Below, one piece after another: positions 18,340 through 26,459 of a DNA stretch of 64,000 nt. Each line of letters starts with the position of its first letter. The first letter of the stretch is position 1. The notes under the pieces are model-generated. The model saw only the letters and a list, made by a program, of their open reading frames with translations. It ran no database searches and was not told the DNA's origin. The translations under genes and the position numbers were made by a program. Source of the stretch: Mycolicibacterium xanthum (GTDB lineage Bacteria > Actinomycetota > Actinomycetes > Mycobacteriales > Mycobacteriaceae); assembly GCF_019710635.1 (NCBI RefSeq), contig NZ_JAIFZS010000001.1:62001-126000 (forward strand), written 5' to 3'.

Positions 18340-19221
18340 ATGACCACGACCGCCGACGACCGGGTGCTGTTCGAGGTGGACCGCGACAAGCGGATCGCGA
18401 CCATCACGCTGAACAATCCCGCCCAACGCAACTCCTATGACGCCGCGATGCGCGATCTGCTCGCGCGCTACCTCGACGAGGTGGCCGAGGACGACGACCT
18501 GACCGTGGTGCTGTTGCGCGGGGCCGGTGGCGTGTTCAGTACGGGCGCCGACATGAACAACGCCTACGGCTGGTATGGCGAGAGGGGCGCCACCGGGAAG
18601 CCGGCCAAGAGCCGGCCGAGCCAGCGCCGCCGGCTCACGGTGGACCGGCGGACGTTCGGCTTCTATCACAACCTGATGGGGTTTCCGAAGGTCACCGTCG
18701 GCGAGATCAACGGCTACGCGCTCGGCGGCGGGTTCGAGATGGCGCTGATGACCGACATCTCGGTGATCGGGCGGGCCACCCGGATCGGGATGCCGGCCAC
18801 CCGCTTCCTCGGGCCCGCGCTGGGCAGCCTGCACATGTTCTTCCACCGGCTCGGTCCGGTGCTGGCGCGACGGCTGCTGCTGACCGGCGACATCATCGAG
18901 GCCGGCACGATCGAACACCTGGGCGTCTTCACCGACACCTGCGCCGACGAGTCGGTGCAGGCGCGGGCCCGCTACTGGGCCGAGAAGGCCGCGAAGATGC
19001 CCGCCGACGGGGTCGTCATCGCCAAGGAGGCGTTCCGGCTGGTCGAACAGAGTCAGGCCTACCAGGGCGAGGAGGTGGCCAGCTACATGTTCCACGCCTA
19101 CGGGACGAACCTGCAGTTCGCGCCCGGCGAGTTCAACTTCGTCAAGACCCGCGCGCAGCACGGCACCAAGGAGGCCTTCCGGCTGCGCGACGAGCATTTC
19201 CACGTGTCGGAACCGGAGTGA
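18340..19221 (+). CDS. Crotonase-family enoyl-CoA hydratase
   Basis: 293-residue crotonase, longer than average because of a loop after the first oxyanion motif (VFSTGADMNNAYGWYGERG...). The second oxyanion motif INGYALGGGFEMAL is canonical. The active-site helix reads GMPATRFLGPALGSLHMF, lacking the typical Glu pair. The C-terminus ends with HGTKEAFRLRDEHFHVSEPE, an unusual tail. It starts 12 bases after GntR and is probably co-transcribed. A hydratase or isomerase role in the same degradation pathway is likely, but the exact reaction is uncertain. Confidence 0.85.
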   Translation: MTTTADDRVLFEVDRDKRIATITLNNPAQRNSYDAAMRDLLARYLDEVAEDDDLTVVLLRGAGGVFSTGADMNNAYGWYGERGATGKPAKSRPSQRRRLTVDRRTFGFYHNLMGFPKVTVGEINGYALGGGFEMALMTDISVIGRATRIGMPATRFLGPALGSLHMFFHRLGPVLARRLLLTGDIIEAGTIEHLGVFTDTCADESVQARARYWAEKAAKMPADGVVIAKEAFRLVEQSQAYQGEEVASYMFHAYGTNLQFAPGEFNFVKTRAQHGTKEAFRLRDEHFHVSEPE

Positions 19222-19300
19222 CCCGGCTCACCCTACTGCCGGCGCAACACTATCTGCTACTTTTGTAATGTTCGTTCACGCTGAAACCGAGGTCGAGATC

Positions 19301-20476
19301 ATGCCAACACCCGTCATCGTCGGTGCCGCCAGGACGGCCATCGGCCGGTCGTTCAAGGGAACTCTGGTCAACACGACACCGGAGACCCTGATCACCAGCA
19401 TCCTGCCCGAGGTGATCCGCCGCTCCGGTGTCGACCCGGCCGATATCGACGACATCATCTTCGCCGAATCCCATTACGGGGGTGGCGATCTGGCCCGGTA
19501 CGCCGCCGACGCCACCGGTCTGAAGCACGTCCCGGGTCAGTCGGTCAACCGGCACTGCGCGGGCAGCCTGACCGCGATCGGCAACGCGTCCGCGCAGATC
19601 GGCTCCGGCATGGAGCGGGTACTCATCGCCGGCGGTGTGCAGTCGCTGTCGATGACCCCGCTGGTCAGCTGGCGCATCCCCGGTCCCGAACTGAAGTTCG
19701 AGGAGAAGTGGATGCCGCCGACGCACGTCGAGACACCGGACGCGCCGGGCCGCGACATGTCGATCACCGTCGGCTGGAACACCGCGCAGGCGTACGGCAT
19801 CACCCGTGAGGAGATGGACGCCTGGGCGGCCCGCTCGCACCAGCGTGCGATCGCCGCGATGGACGCGGGCAAGTTCGTCGACGAGATCCTGCCGCTGAAG
19901 ATCACCCAGTTCGACGGATCGGTCGTCGACTTCAGCGTCGACGAGCATCCGCGCCGCGACACCACGGCCGAGAAGCTGGCCGGGCTGAAGGTGCTGCATC
20001 CCGAGATCGAGGGATTCTCGATCACCGCGGGCAACGCCAGCGGCACCAACGACGCCTGCGCCGGTGTGGCGGTGGTGGAGGGCGATTACGCCGCGGCCAA
20101 CGGGCTCAACGTGATGGCGACCGTCAAGGCCTGGGGCGCCGCGGGGGTGCCGCCGCGCGACACCGGTCTGGGTGCGGTGAAGGTCATCGGCAAGGTGCTC
20201 GACCGGGCCGGGCTCAAGCCGTCCGACATCGCGCTGTGGGAGATCAACGAGGCGTTCGCGTCGGTGCCGATCGCGGCCTGCAAGGAGTTCGGCCTCGACG
20301 AGGAACTGGTGAACTTCTCCGGAAGCGGTTGCAGCCTCGGGCACCCGATCGCGGCCTCCGGCGCGCGGATGGTCACCACGCTGGTTTACGAGTTGCAGCG
20401 TCGCGGTGGCGGCATCGGTATGGCGGCCATGTGTGCGGGTGGCGGCCAGGGCGGCGCCGTCATCGTCGAGGTCTGA
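19301..20476 (+). CDS. Acetyl-CoA acyltransferase (thiolase)
   Basis: 391-residue thiolase with intact machinery: NRHCAGSL carrying the nucleophilic Cys at about 81, INEAFASVP, GCSLGHPIAASGAR with the histidine, and MCAGGGQGG with the second Cys. ATG 19301 has GAGG eight bases upstream; a start at 19268 would add 11 residues without support. It ends the GntR-crotonase-thiolase unit and converges on the TetR gene, with a long imperfect palindrome between them. Confidence 0.9.
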   Translation: MPTPVIVGAARTAIGRSFKGTLVNTTPETLITSILPEVIRRSGVDPADIDDIIFAESHYGGGDLARYAADATGLKHVPGQSVNRHCAGSLTAIGNASAQIGSGMERVLIAGGVQSLSMTPLVSWRIPGPELKFEEKWMPPTHVETPDAPGRDMSITVGWNTAQAYGITREEMDAWAARSHQRAIAAMDAGKFVDEILPLKITQFDGSVVDFSVDEHPRRDTTAEKLAGLKVLHPEIEGFSITAGNASGTNDACAGVAVVEGDYAAANGLNVMATVKAWGAAGVPPRDTGLGAVKVIGKVLDRAGLKPSDIALWEINEAFASVPIAACKEFGLDEELVNFSGSGCSLGHPIAASGARMVTTLVYELQRRGGGIGMAAMCAGGGQGGAVIVEV

Positions 20477-20523
20477 CTCGGTCGCTCGTCCCGCCGAGCC
20501 CGCCGACCTCGCCGATCTCCCCG

Positions 20524-20584
20524 GCCGAAATGGCATTCCGGCAGCGAAAGTGCGAGAGCGGGCCTGCTGGAATGCGAGTTCGGC
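20524..20584. repeat. Imperfect GCCGAAATGGCATTCCGG palindrome between convergent genes
   Basis: Left arm 20524-20544 and right arm 20564-20584 pair with three mismatches around a 19-base loop. The same 21-base arm occurs as a perfect palindrome at 39533-39593. The position between convergent stops (thiolase and TetR) suggests a bidirectional terminator or an intergenic repeat element. Confidence 0.75.
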
Positions 20585-20598
20585 GGGGGGTGGCGCGG

Positions 20599-21363
20599 TT
20601 AGCGCGCGGCGGCCCTGCTGCGCGGGCGCGTCGCAGTCTTGGCGGCAGCCTTGCGGGCGGGCGTGCCGTCGGCGATGAGCCGCTCGGCGTGGTCGAGGAT
20701 GCACTGCAGGCCGAACTCGAAGTTGCGATCGTCGGGTGCGCTGATGTGATGGCCCTGATGGACGATGGTCGCCAGCAGCGGGGTGCTGTCCGGGTCGACC
20801 GACATGGAGTCGTCGATGTCGCCGTGGCCGTCCTCGCCGGCCAGGTTCTTCTCCCGCAGCCGTTGCAGGACGACCGATCCGCGCACGTGCACCGACATCG
20901 CCGAGTAGGTATCGAAGGCCGCCTCCGGAGACAGCCCCGCCTCGACGAGGCTGTTGATCGCCTTCTCCACCTCCTGCACCCCGAGTTTGGCCGCCCGCGG
21001 GCTCAGCGCCGATCGGATCAGGATCAAATCGCACAGGATCGGGTTGCCCATGAACGTCTCCCGCATCGACCGGGCATGGTTGGCCAGCGTCTCGCGCCAG
21101 TCCTTGGCTTCCACATACGGGGTGGCGAACGCGTACTGACGCAGCGCGCGGTCGGTCATCGCGTTGAGTAGATCGTCCTTCTTGCGGAAGTACCAATAGA
21201 TGCTGGTGACGCCGACACCCAAGTGCTTGCCCAGCAGCGGCATGCTCAAGTTGTCGATGCCGACGTCCTCGGCGAGTTCGAACGCGCCCTTGATGATGTC
21301 GTCGGGATTGATGGAACCGCGTTCGCGCCGTTGACGCTTCTCCGCGGTCGCCTGCTTCGCCAC
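20599..21363 (-). CDS. TetR family transcriptional regulator
   Basis: 254-residue TetR-type repressor. A basic N-terminus is followed by a helix-turn-helix at about residues 24-62 (AEDVGIDNLSMPLLGKHLGV, then GVTSIYWYFRKKDDLL). The remaining helices form a ligand-binding domain, and the C-terminus ends in a basic Ala/Arg/Lys tail. It is divergent from the crotonase-SDR-lyase operon, and their shared region holds a TTACTGTAA-type inverted repeat. It is therefore the best candidate for the regulator that recognises this motif across the window. Confidence 0.9.
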   Translation of the reverse strand: MAKQATAEKRQRRERGSINPDDIIKGAFELAEDVGIDNLSMPLLGKHLGVGVTSIYWYFRKKDDLLNAMTDRALRQYAFATPYVEAKDWRETLANHARSMRETFMGNPILCDLILIRSALSPRAAKLGVQEVEKAINSLVEAGLSPEAAFDTYSAMSVHVRGSVVLQRLREKNLAGEDGHGDIDDSMSVDPDSTPLLATIVHQGHHISAPDDRNFEFGLQCILDHAERLIADGTPARKAAAKTATRPRSRAAAR

Positions 21364-21544
21364 TCAGGGCACCTCCGTCATGTCGATGCTGCGCGGGCAG
21401 CTCCCGTGAGCGGGATGGTGGTCGTGAATGTACCGGGCAGCGAGTAGTCTGAACTGCGCCTTTGCGTCCGTGTCGCTGCGTGGGCGTGTGCGCGACCTTA
21501 CCGCCCCAGGCCGGTTCGGTAGCGCCCAACGTTCTTCCACTCTT

Positions 21545-21565
21545 TTACTGTAAGTCCTATAGTAA
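21545..21565. promoter_or_regulatory. TTACYGTAA-type operator, copy 2 (TetR intergenic)
   Basis: TTACTGTAA (21545-21553), GTC, CTATAGTAA (21557-21565): the left half is perfect and the right half matches at 7 of 9. It lies 65 bases before the crotonase start and 181 before the TetR start, consistent with control of the crotonase operon and autoregulation. Confidence 0.7.
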
Positions 21566-21630
21566 GCTTTTCCAGCGTTAGCCGACGACATCCACCCGAA
21601 TGGTCTTGGGCGGCAGGTGAAAGGGGCGCA

Positions 21631-22392
21631 GTGTCAGACGAGGTTCTCCGGGAACGGCAGGGGCGGGCCCTGATCATCACGATCAACCGACCCGAAGCGC
21701 GCAACGCGTTCAATTTCGCGGTCGCGCAGGGACTCGCCGACGCGATGGACGAACTCGACGACTCGCCGGAGTTGTCGGTCGCGATCATCACGGGCGCGGG
21801 CGGAAACTTCTGCGCAGGCATGGACCTCAAGGCGTTCATGGCCGGTGAGGTTCCGGCCATCGAGGGGCGTGGCATCGGGTTCACCGAGCGCCCGCCGCGT
21901 AAGCCCGTCATCGCGGCCGTCGAAGGCTACGCGCTGGCCGGCGGAACCGAGATCGTGCTCGCCACCGATCTGATCGTGGCGGCCAAGAACGCGAAGTTCG
22001 GCATCCCCGAGGTCAAACGCGGCCTGGTCGCGGCCGGCGGCGGCCTGCTGCGGCTGCAGAAGCGGATCCCGTACCAGAAGGCGCTGGAGTTGGCACTGAC
22101 CGGCGACAGCTTCACCGCCGAGGAAGCCTCGGCGTGGGGTTTCGTCAACGTGCTGACCGAACCCGGCGAGGCGCTGGCCGGCGCGCTGGCCCTGGCCGAG
22201 CGCATCACCGCCAACGGGCCGCTGGCCGTCGCGGCGACCAAGGAGGTCATGACCAAGTCCGCCGACTGGACCGAAGCCGAGATGTGGAAGAAGCAGGGCG
22301 AACTGGTGATGCCCGTCTTCACATCCAAGGATGCGATGGAGGGCGCGACCGCCTTCGCCGAGAAGCGCAAGCCGAACTGGACGGGGACCTGA
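21631..22392 (+). CDS. Crotonase-family enoyl-CoA hydratase
   Basis: 253-residue crotonase and the most canonical in the window. FCAGMDLKAF is at 60-69, VEGYALAGGTEIVLATD at about 97-113, and FGIPEVKRGLVAAGGGL places Glu127 at an expected catalytic position. It ends with the usual AFAEKRKPNWTGT tail. It probably hydrates a 2-enoyl-CoA. GTG 21631 opens the operon with an SDR and a DapA-like lyase, divergent from the TetR regulator and under the copy 2 operator. Confidence 0.9.
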   Translation: MSDEVLRERQGRALIITINRPEARNAFNFAVAQGLADAMDELDDSPELSVAIITGAGGNFCAGMDLKAFMAGEVPAIEGRGIGFTERPPRKPVIAAVEGYALAGGTEIVLATDLIVAAKNAKFGIPEVKRGLVAAGGGLLRLQKRIPYQKALELALTGDSFTAEEASAWGFVNVLTEPGEALAGALALAERITANGPLAVAATKEVMTKSADWTEAEMWKKQGELVMPVFTSKDAMEGATAFAEKRKPNWTGT

Positions 22393-22410
22393 CGGTCCGG
22401 GCGTACTCGG

Positions 22411-23208
22411 ATGGACCTGGGCTTCGCCGATGCGACCGCCGTCGTCGTCGGCGGCGGCCGCGGCATGGGACTGGCCACAGCACGCTGCCTGGCCCAGGAC
22501 GGGGCGCGGGTGGCGATCGTCGGGCGGTCCCGGGATGTGCTGGAGGAATCGGCCATCGCGCTGACCGAGTGCGGCAGTCCCGAGGCCGTCGCGCTGGTCG
22601 CCGACACCGGTGACCCGGCGCAGGTGGACGAGTTGTTCGCCGGGGTAGCCGAACGCTGGGACGGCAAGCTCAACGTGTTGATCAACACCGTCGGCCCCGG
22701 CGCCGCAGGCACGTTCGAGCAACTCACCGACGACCAGTGGCTGGCGGCGGTCGACGACGGCGCGATGGGCATGGTGCGTTGCGTGCGCGCGGCACTGCCC
22801 TTGCTGCGCAACGCGGATTGGGCCCGCATCGTGAACTTCTCGGCGCATTCGACCCAGCGGCAGAGTGTCATGCTGCCCGCCTACACGGCGGCCAAGTCGA
22901 TGGTCAACAGCATCTCGAAGAACCTCTCCCTTTTGCTGGCCCCCGACGAGATCATGGTGAACGTGGTCTCTCCCGGCAGCATCGCCTCCGAGGCGCTGAT
23001 CGGTTGGGCCGAGTCCGTCGGCGTCGACGGCACCGATCCGTATGCGCTGATGTCGGCCATCGACGAACACTTCGGGCACCCCGCGCACCTGCCGCGAGCC
23101 GGCCTGCCCGACGAGATCGGACCGGTGGCGGCGTTCCTGGCCTCGCGGCGCAACTCGTACATGACGGGTGCGAACGTCAACGTCGACGGCGGTAGCGACT
23201 TCACCTGA
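22411..23208 (+). CDS. SDR family oxidoreductase
   Basis: 265-residue classical SDR. The cofactor loop VGGGRGMG is at 13-20, NTVG (92-95) replaces the usual NNAG, and Ser144, Tyr158 and Lys162 (AYTAAK) form the catalytic set. The end SYMTGANVNVDGGSDFT is standard. It would oxidise a hydroxyl made by the preceding crotonase, or reduce a ketone. It sits 18 bases after the crotonase and 27 before the DapA-like gene, all in one unit. Confidence 0.88.
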   Translation: MDLGFADATAVVVGGGRGMGLATARCLAQDGARVAIVGRSRDVLEESAIALTECGSPEAVALVADTGDPAQVDELFAGVAERWDGKLNVLINTVGPGAAGTFEQLTDDQWLAAVDDGAMGMVRCVRAALPLLRNADWARIVNFSAHSTQRQSVMLPAYTAAKSMVNSISKNLSLLLAPDEIMVNVVSPGSIASEALIGWAESVGVDGTDPYALMSAIDEHFGHPAHLPRAGLPDEIGPVAAFLASRRNSYMTGANVNVDGGSDFT

Positions 23209-23235
23209 CATCCCTCCGATACGAAGGAGTGCGTG

Positions 23236-24243
23236 ATGACGGCAGCGGCGGACGCCCGGGAATGGGCGCGAGAAGCCCTGCGCGGCATCGGAGATTCCCT
23301 CTACACCCCGTTCTGCGGGCGCGACGGCGACGACATCGACTGGGACGCCTACCGGGCGCTGGTGCGTCACTGCGTGGCCGAGCTGCACCATCCGATGCTG
23401 TGGTGCACCAGCGGTGTCGGCGAGTTCTGGTCGCTGACCCTCGACGAGCGAAAGCGGTTGCTGGAGGTCGCCATCGAGGAGGGCCGGGCAGCCAATCCGG
23501 ACCTGGTGGTGCAGGCCTGCACCGCGGCGATGTCGGCCAGGGACTGCCTGGAGCTCACCCGGCACGCGCAGCAGGCGGGTGCGGACATCGTCTACATCCA
23601 GACGCCGATGATGGAGGCCCACGGCGGGGAGGGGGTGCTGCGGTTCTTCCGCTACATCGCCGACCGCACCGACATCGCGCTGGGCATGTTCAACTCGCCG
23701 TCGTCGGGATACGTGCTGACCCCGGCCGAGGGGGCGCGCATCTATGCCGAGATCGACGCGGTGTGCGCGACCAAGGAGGGTGCTTTCCGGCCGTCCGCGA
23801 GCCGCCGACTGCACGAGCTGGCCCCCGGCCTGACCATCTGGGAGTGCGACAAGACCGTCTACCGGGCCGGCTGGCTGCGCGACGGCATCGTGTGTCCCGC
23901 CCAACTGGGGACCGTCGGCTATCTCTACGAAACCCCCGAGCGCCCAATACTTTCCGAGTACTGGCAGCTGATCGCCACCGACCGGCTGATCGAGGCGATG
24001 GACTACGCGCGGGAGTGCGGGATGGATCGCTTCGAGCTCGAGTTGGGTTCGTGGTTCACCTGCTATCCCGCACGGGCCGACTACTTCACCCACTGGGGTG
24101 GAGCGTTCAAGTTCGCGGCCTCGGTGCTGGGCCTGCCGATCGGCGCTTTTCCGCACTCCAGACCGCCTCAGGCGGTACTGCCCGAACCGGCCGAAACGCA
24201 GATCCGGGCGGCTTACAAGAACCTCGGCCTGGTCGACGGCTAG
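23236..24243 (+). CDS. DapA-superfamily Schiff-base lyase/hydratase
   Basis: 335-residue TIM-barrel protein of the dihydrodipicolinate synthase/N-acetylneuraminate lyase family. Lys180 in VCATKEG is the Schiff-base lysine. The conserved YN of the catalytic loop is FN here (MFNSPSSGY, Phe152), removing the tyrosine that relays protons in DapA. Lysine biosynthesis is therefore unlikely. Aldolase-hydratases of this superfamily act in aromatic degradation, which fits the neighbourhood. ATG 23236 is chosen over GTG 23233 because GAAGGAG is then six bases away. It is the last gene of the TetR-divergent operon. Confidence 0.82.
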   Translation: MTAAADAREWAREALRGIGDSLYTPFCGRDGDDIDWDAYRALVRHCVAELHHPMLWCTSGVGEFWSLTLDERKRLLEVAIEEGRAANPDLVVQACTAAMSARDCLELTRHAQQAGADIVYIQTPMMEAHGGEGVLRFFRYIADRTDIALGMFNSPSSGYVLTPAEGARIYAEIDAVCATKEGAFRPSASRRLHELAPGLTIWECDKTVYRAGWLRDGIVCPAQLGTVGYLYETPERPILSEYWQLIATDRLIEAMDYARECGMDRFELELGSWFTCYPARADYFTHWGGAFKFAASVLGLPIGAFPHSRPPQAVLPEPAETQIRAAYKNLGLVDG

Positions 24244-24268
24244 GGGTCCGCCGGCATTGCGGAAGGCG

Positions 24269-24289
24269 CTACCGATAGGTGTACAGTAT
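24269..24289. promoter_or_regulatory. TTACYGTAA-type operator, copy 3
   Basis: CTACCGATA (24269-24277), GGT, GTACAGTAT (24281-24289) follows the shared framework. It stands 31 bases before the GTG start of the six-gene crotonase-amidohydrolase-ligase operon, probably overlapping its core promoter. Confidence 0.6.
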
Positions 24290-24320
24290 GAGCATCTATC
24301 GAGCTTGGGAGGTCCGCAGG

Positions 24321-25226
24321 GTGAGCGCTGTGGAACGCGCCGCGGAACCTGTCGCCGCCGGGGCTGACAGCGCGGTTCTGTACCGGAAGCACGACAGCGG
24401 CGTCGCGGTGCTGACGCTGAACCGGCCCGACCGGATGAACGCCTGGGGCGGTGGGCTCGCGGGTGCGTTCTACCGGTGCATCGACCGGGCCGAGGCCGAC
24501 CCGGACGTCCGCGTCATCCTGCTCACCGGCACCGGCCGGGCGTTCTGCGCCGGCGCGGACATGGGTGACCTGGACACGATCGGCGGGGCCGTCGAGTCGG
24601 CCGGCGGCGGGCAGGAGCGAAGCGACCGGGGAAGAGGTCTTTCAGACACCGATGTCACACAGCTCGTCGGGGAACGTCACCCGCACTTCGTCACCCGGCT
24701 GCGCAAGCCGGTCATCGCCGCGATCAACGGCGCGTGCGCCGGGATCGGCCTGACCCAGGCCCTGATGTGCGACGTGCGGTTCGCCGCCGCCGGCGCCAAG
24801 TTCACCACCGCCTTCGCCCGGCGGGGTCTGATCGCCGAGTACGGAATCTCGTGGATTCTGCCGCGGGTGGTGGGCTGGGGCGCCGCGCTGGACCTGCTGC
24901 TGAGTGGGCGGACCTTCTATGCCGAAGAGGCCCACGAACTCGGTCTGGTGAAGGAGGTCGTCGCGCCGGAGCAGCTGATCGAGCGGGCGCTGGCCTACGC
25001 CGAGGACATCGCGCGCAACTGCGCTCCCAGCGCGCTGGCGGTGATCAAGAGGCAGGTTTACGACCAGGACGGCCAGACTCCGCGAAACCTGGCGGACACC
25101 AGCGCGCAGGCAGAGAAACTGATGCACGAGTCGATGCTGCGGCCCGACTTCATCGAGGGCATCACCGCCTTCTTCGAGAAGCGGCAACCCAGCTTTCCGC
25201 CCATGAAACCGGAGGACATGCCATGA
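24321..25226 (+). CDS. Crotonase-family enoyl-CoA hydratase
   Basis: 301-residue crotonase. FCAGADMGDLDTIGG is the first oxyanion motif and is followed by a Gly/Ser/Arg-rich insertion. INGACAGIGLTQALMCD is the second motif, and FARRGLIAEYGISWILPRVVG the active-site helix with one Glu. It ends with AFFEKRQPSFPP. GTG 24321 is preferred, since GGGAGG stands eight bases upstream; an in-frame ATG at 24288 overlaps the operator. It opens an operon of six genes, and its stop overlaps the amidohydrolase start by four bases. Confidence 0.88.
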   Translation: MSAVERAAEPVAAGADSAVLYRKHDSGVAVLTLNRPDRMNAWGGGLAGAFYRCIDRAEADPDVRVILLTGTGRAFCAGADMGDLDTIGGAVESAGGGQERSDRGRGLSDTDVTQLVGERHPHFVTRLRKPVIAAINGACAGIGLTQALMCDVRFAAAGAKFTTAFARRGLIAEYGISWILPRVVGWGAALDLLLSGRTFYAEEAHELGLVKEVVAPEQLIERALAYAEDIARNCAPSALAVIKRQVYDQDGQTPRNLADTSAQAEKLMHESMLRPDFIEGITAFFEKRQPSFPPMKPEDMP

Positions 25227-26443
25227 CCGAAGTCCAGCCGCTGGACTACCGGGCCGTCGATGTCGACAACCACTACTACGAGCCGCTGGATTCGTTCACC
25301 CGGCATCTGCCCAAGCAGTTCAAACGCCGCGGCGTCCAGATGGTCCAGGACGGCAAGCGCACCCTGGCCGTGATGGGGGAGACGGTCAACCACTTCATCC
25401 CCAATCCCACGTTCGACCCGATCATCGAGCCGGGCTGTCTGGATCTGCTGTTCCGCGGCGAGATTCCCGAGGGCGTGGATCCGGCGTCGCTGATGAAGGT
25501 GGACCGGCTCGCCGACCACCCCGAGTACCAGAACCGCGACGCCCGGGTGAAGATCCTCGACACGCAGAACCTCGAGACCGTGTTCATGTTGCCGACGTTC
25601 GCCTGCGGCGTCGAGGAGGCGCTCAAGCACGACGTCGAGGCGACCATGGCCTCGGTGCACGCCTTCAACCTGTGGCTGGACGAGGATTGGGGCTTCGACC
25701 GCCCGGACCACCGGATCCTGTCGGCGCCGATCGTCTCGCTCGCCGACCCCGACAAGGCGGTCGAGGAGGTCGAGTTCGTGCTCGGCCGCGGCGCCAAGAT
25801 CGTGTGTGTGCGCCCGGCGCCGGTGCCGGGTGTGGTCAAACCGCGGTCCCTGGGCGACCCCGTGCACGATCCGGTGTGGGCGCGACTGGCCGAAGCCGGT
25901 GTCCCGGTGGTCTTCCATCTCTCCGACAGCGGCTACCTTGCGATCGCCGCACTGTGGGGCGGCAAGGCGACGTTCGAGGGGTTCGGCAAGAAGGACCCGC
26001 TCGACCAGGTGCTGCTCGACGACCGGGCCATCCACGACGCGATGGCCTCGATGATCGTCCACCAGGTGTTCACCCGTCATCCCACGCTGAAGGTGGCCAG
26101 CATCGAGAACGGTTCCTACTTCGTCTACCGCCTGATCAAGCGGTTGAAGAAATCCGCCAACACCGCGCCGTATCACTACAGGGCCGACCCCGTCGAGCAG
26201 CTGAGGAACAACGTCTGGATCGCGCCGTACTACGAGGACGACGTCAAGCTGCTCGCCGAGACCATCGGCGTGGACAAGATCCTGTTCGGCTCGGACTGGC
26301 CGCACGGCGAGGGCCTGGCCGATCCGATGACGTTCACCGCCGACATCCCGCAGTTCCCGGAGTTCAGCGCCGAGGACACCCGAAAGGTCATGCGTGACAA
26401 CGCACTGCACCTGCTCGGGGTGGACTCCCTGGTCACCGCGTAG
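25223..26443 (+). CDS. Amidohydrolase (ACMSD-like, COG2159 type)
   Basis: 406-residue TIM-barrel metal-dependent protein of the amidohydrolase-2 family, which includes decarboxylases and C-C or ring hydrolases. Metal-site features are VDVDNHYYEP near residues 12-21, VVFHLSDSG in the middle, and ILFGSDWPHGEG near the end, with the last Asp likely catalytic. In this operon it sits between a crotonase and a CoA ligase, so it probably processes an acid before or after CoA activation. A decarboxylase or hydrolase role is inference. A GGAGG site precedes the ATG. Confidence 0.8.
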   Translation: MTEVQPLDYRAVDVDNHYYEPLDSFTRHLPKQFKRRGVQMVQDGKRTLAVMGETVNHFIPNPTFDPIIEPGCLDLLFRGEIPEGVDPASLMKVDRLADHPEYQNRDARVKILDTQNLETVFMLPTFACGVEEALKHDVEATMASVHAFNLWLDEDWGFDRPDHRILSAPIVSLADPDKAVEEVEFVLGRGAKIVCVRPAPVPGVVKPRSLGDPVHDPVWARLAEAGVPVVFHLSDSGYLAIAALWGGKATFEGFGKKDPLDQVLLDDRAIHDAMASMIVHQVFTRHPTLKVASIENGSYFVYRLIKRLKKSANTAPYHYRADPVEQLRNNVWIAPYYEDDVKLLAETIGVDKILFGSDWPHGEGLADPMTFTADIPQFPEFSAEDTRKVMRDNALHLLGVDSLVTA

Positions 26444-26459
26444 CGCCGGGAGGACACCT

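Noticed and set aside
19249..19280. AT-rich stretch CTACTTTTGTAATGTTCG before the thiolase at 19301, partly like the site at 40881.
   Set aside because: Spacing and symmetry do not fit the motif, and the gene is probably co-transcribed from the GntR promoter.
21364..21591. 75-codon minus-strand frame upstream of the TetR gene.
   Set aside because: It covers the operator and promoter region and its translation looks random, so it is probably not a gene.
23236..24243. Assignment as lysine-pathway DapA.
   Set aside because: The conserved catalytic Tyr is Phe and the operon is catabolic, so a biosynthetic role is unlikely.
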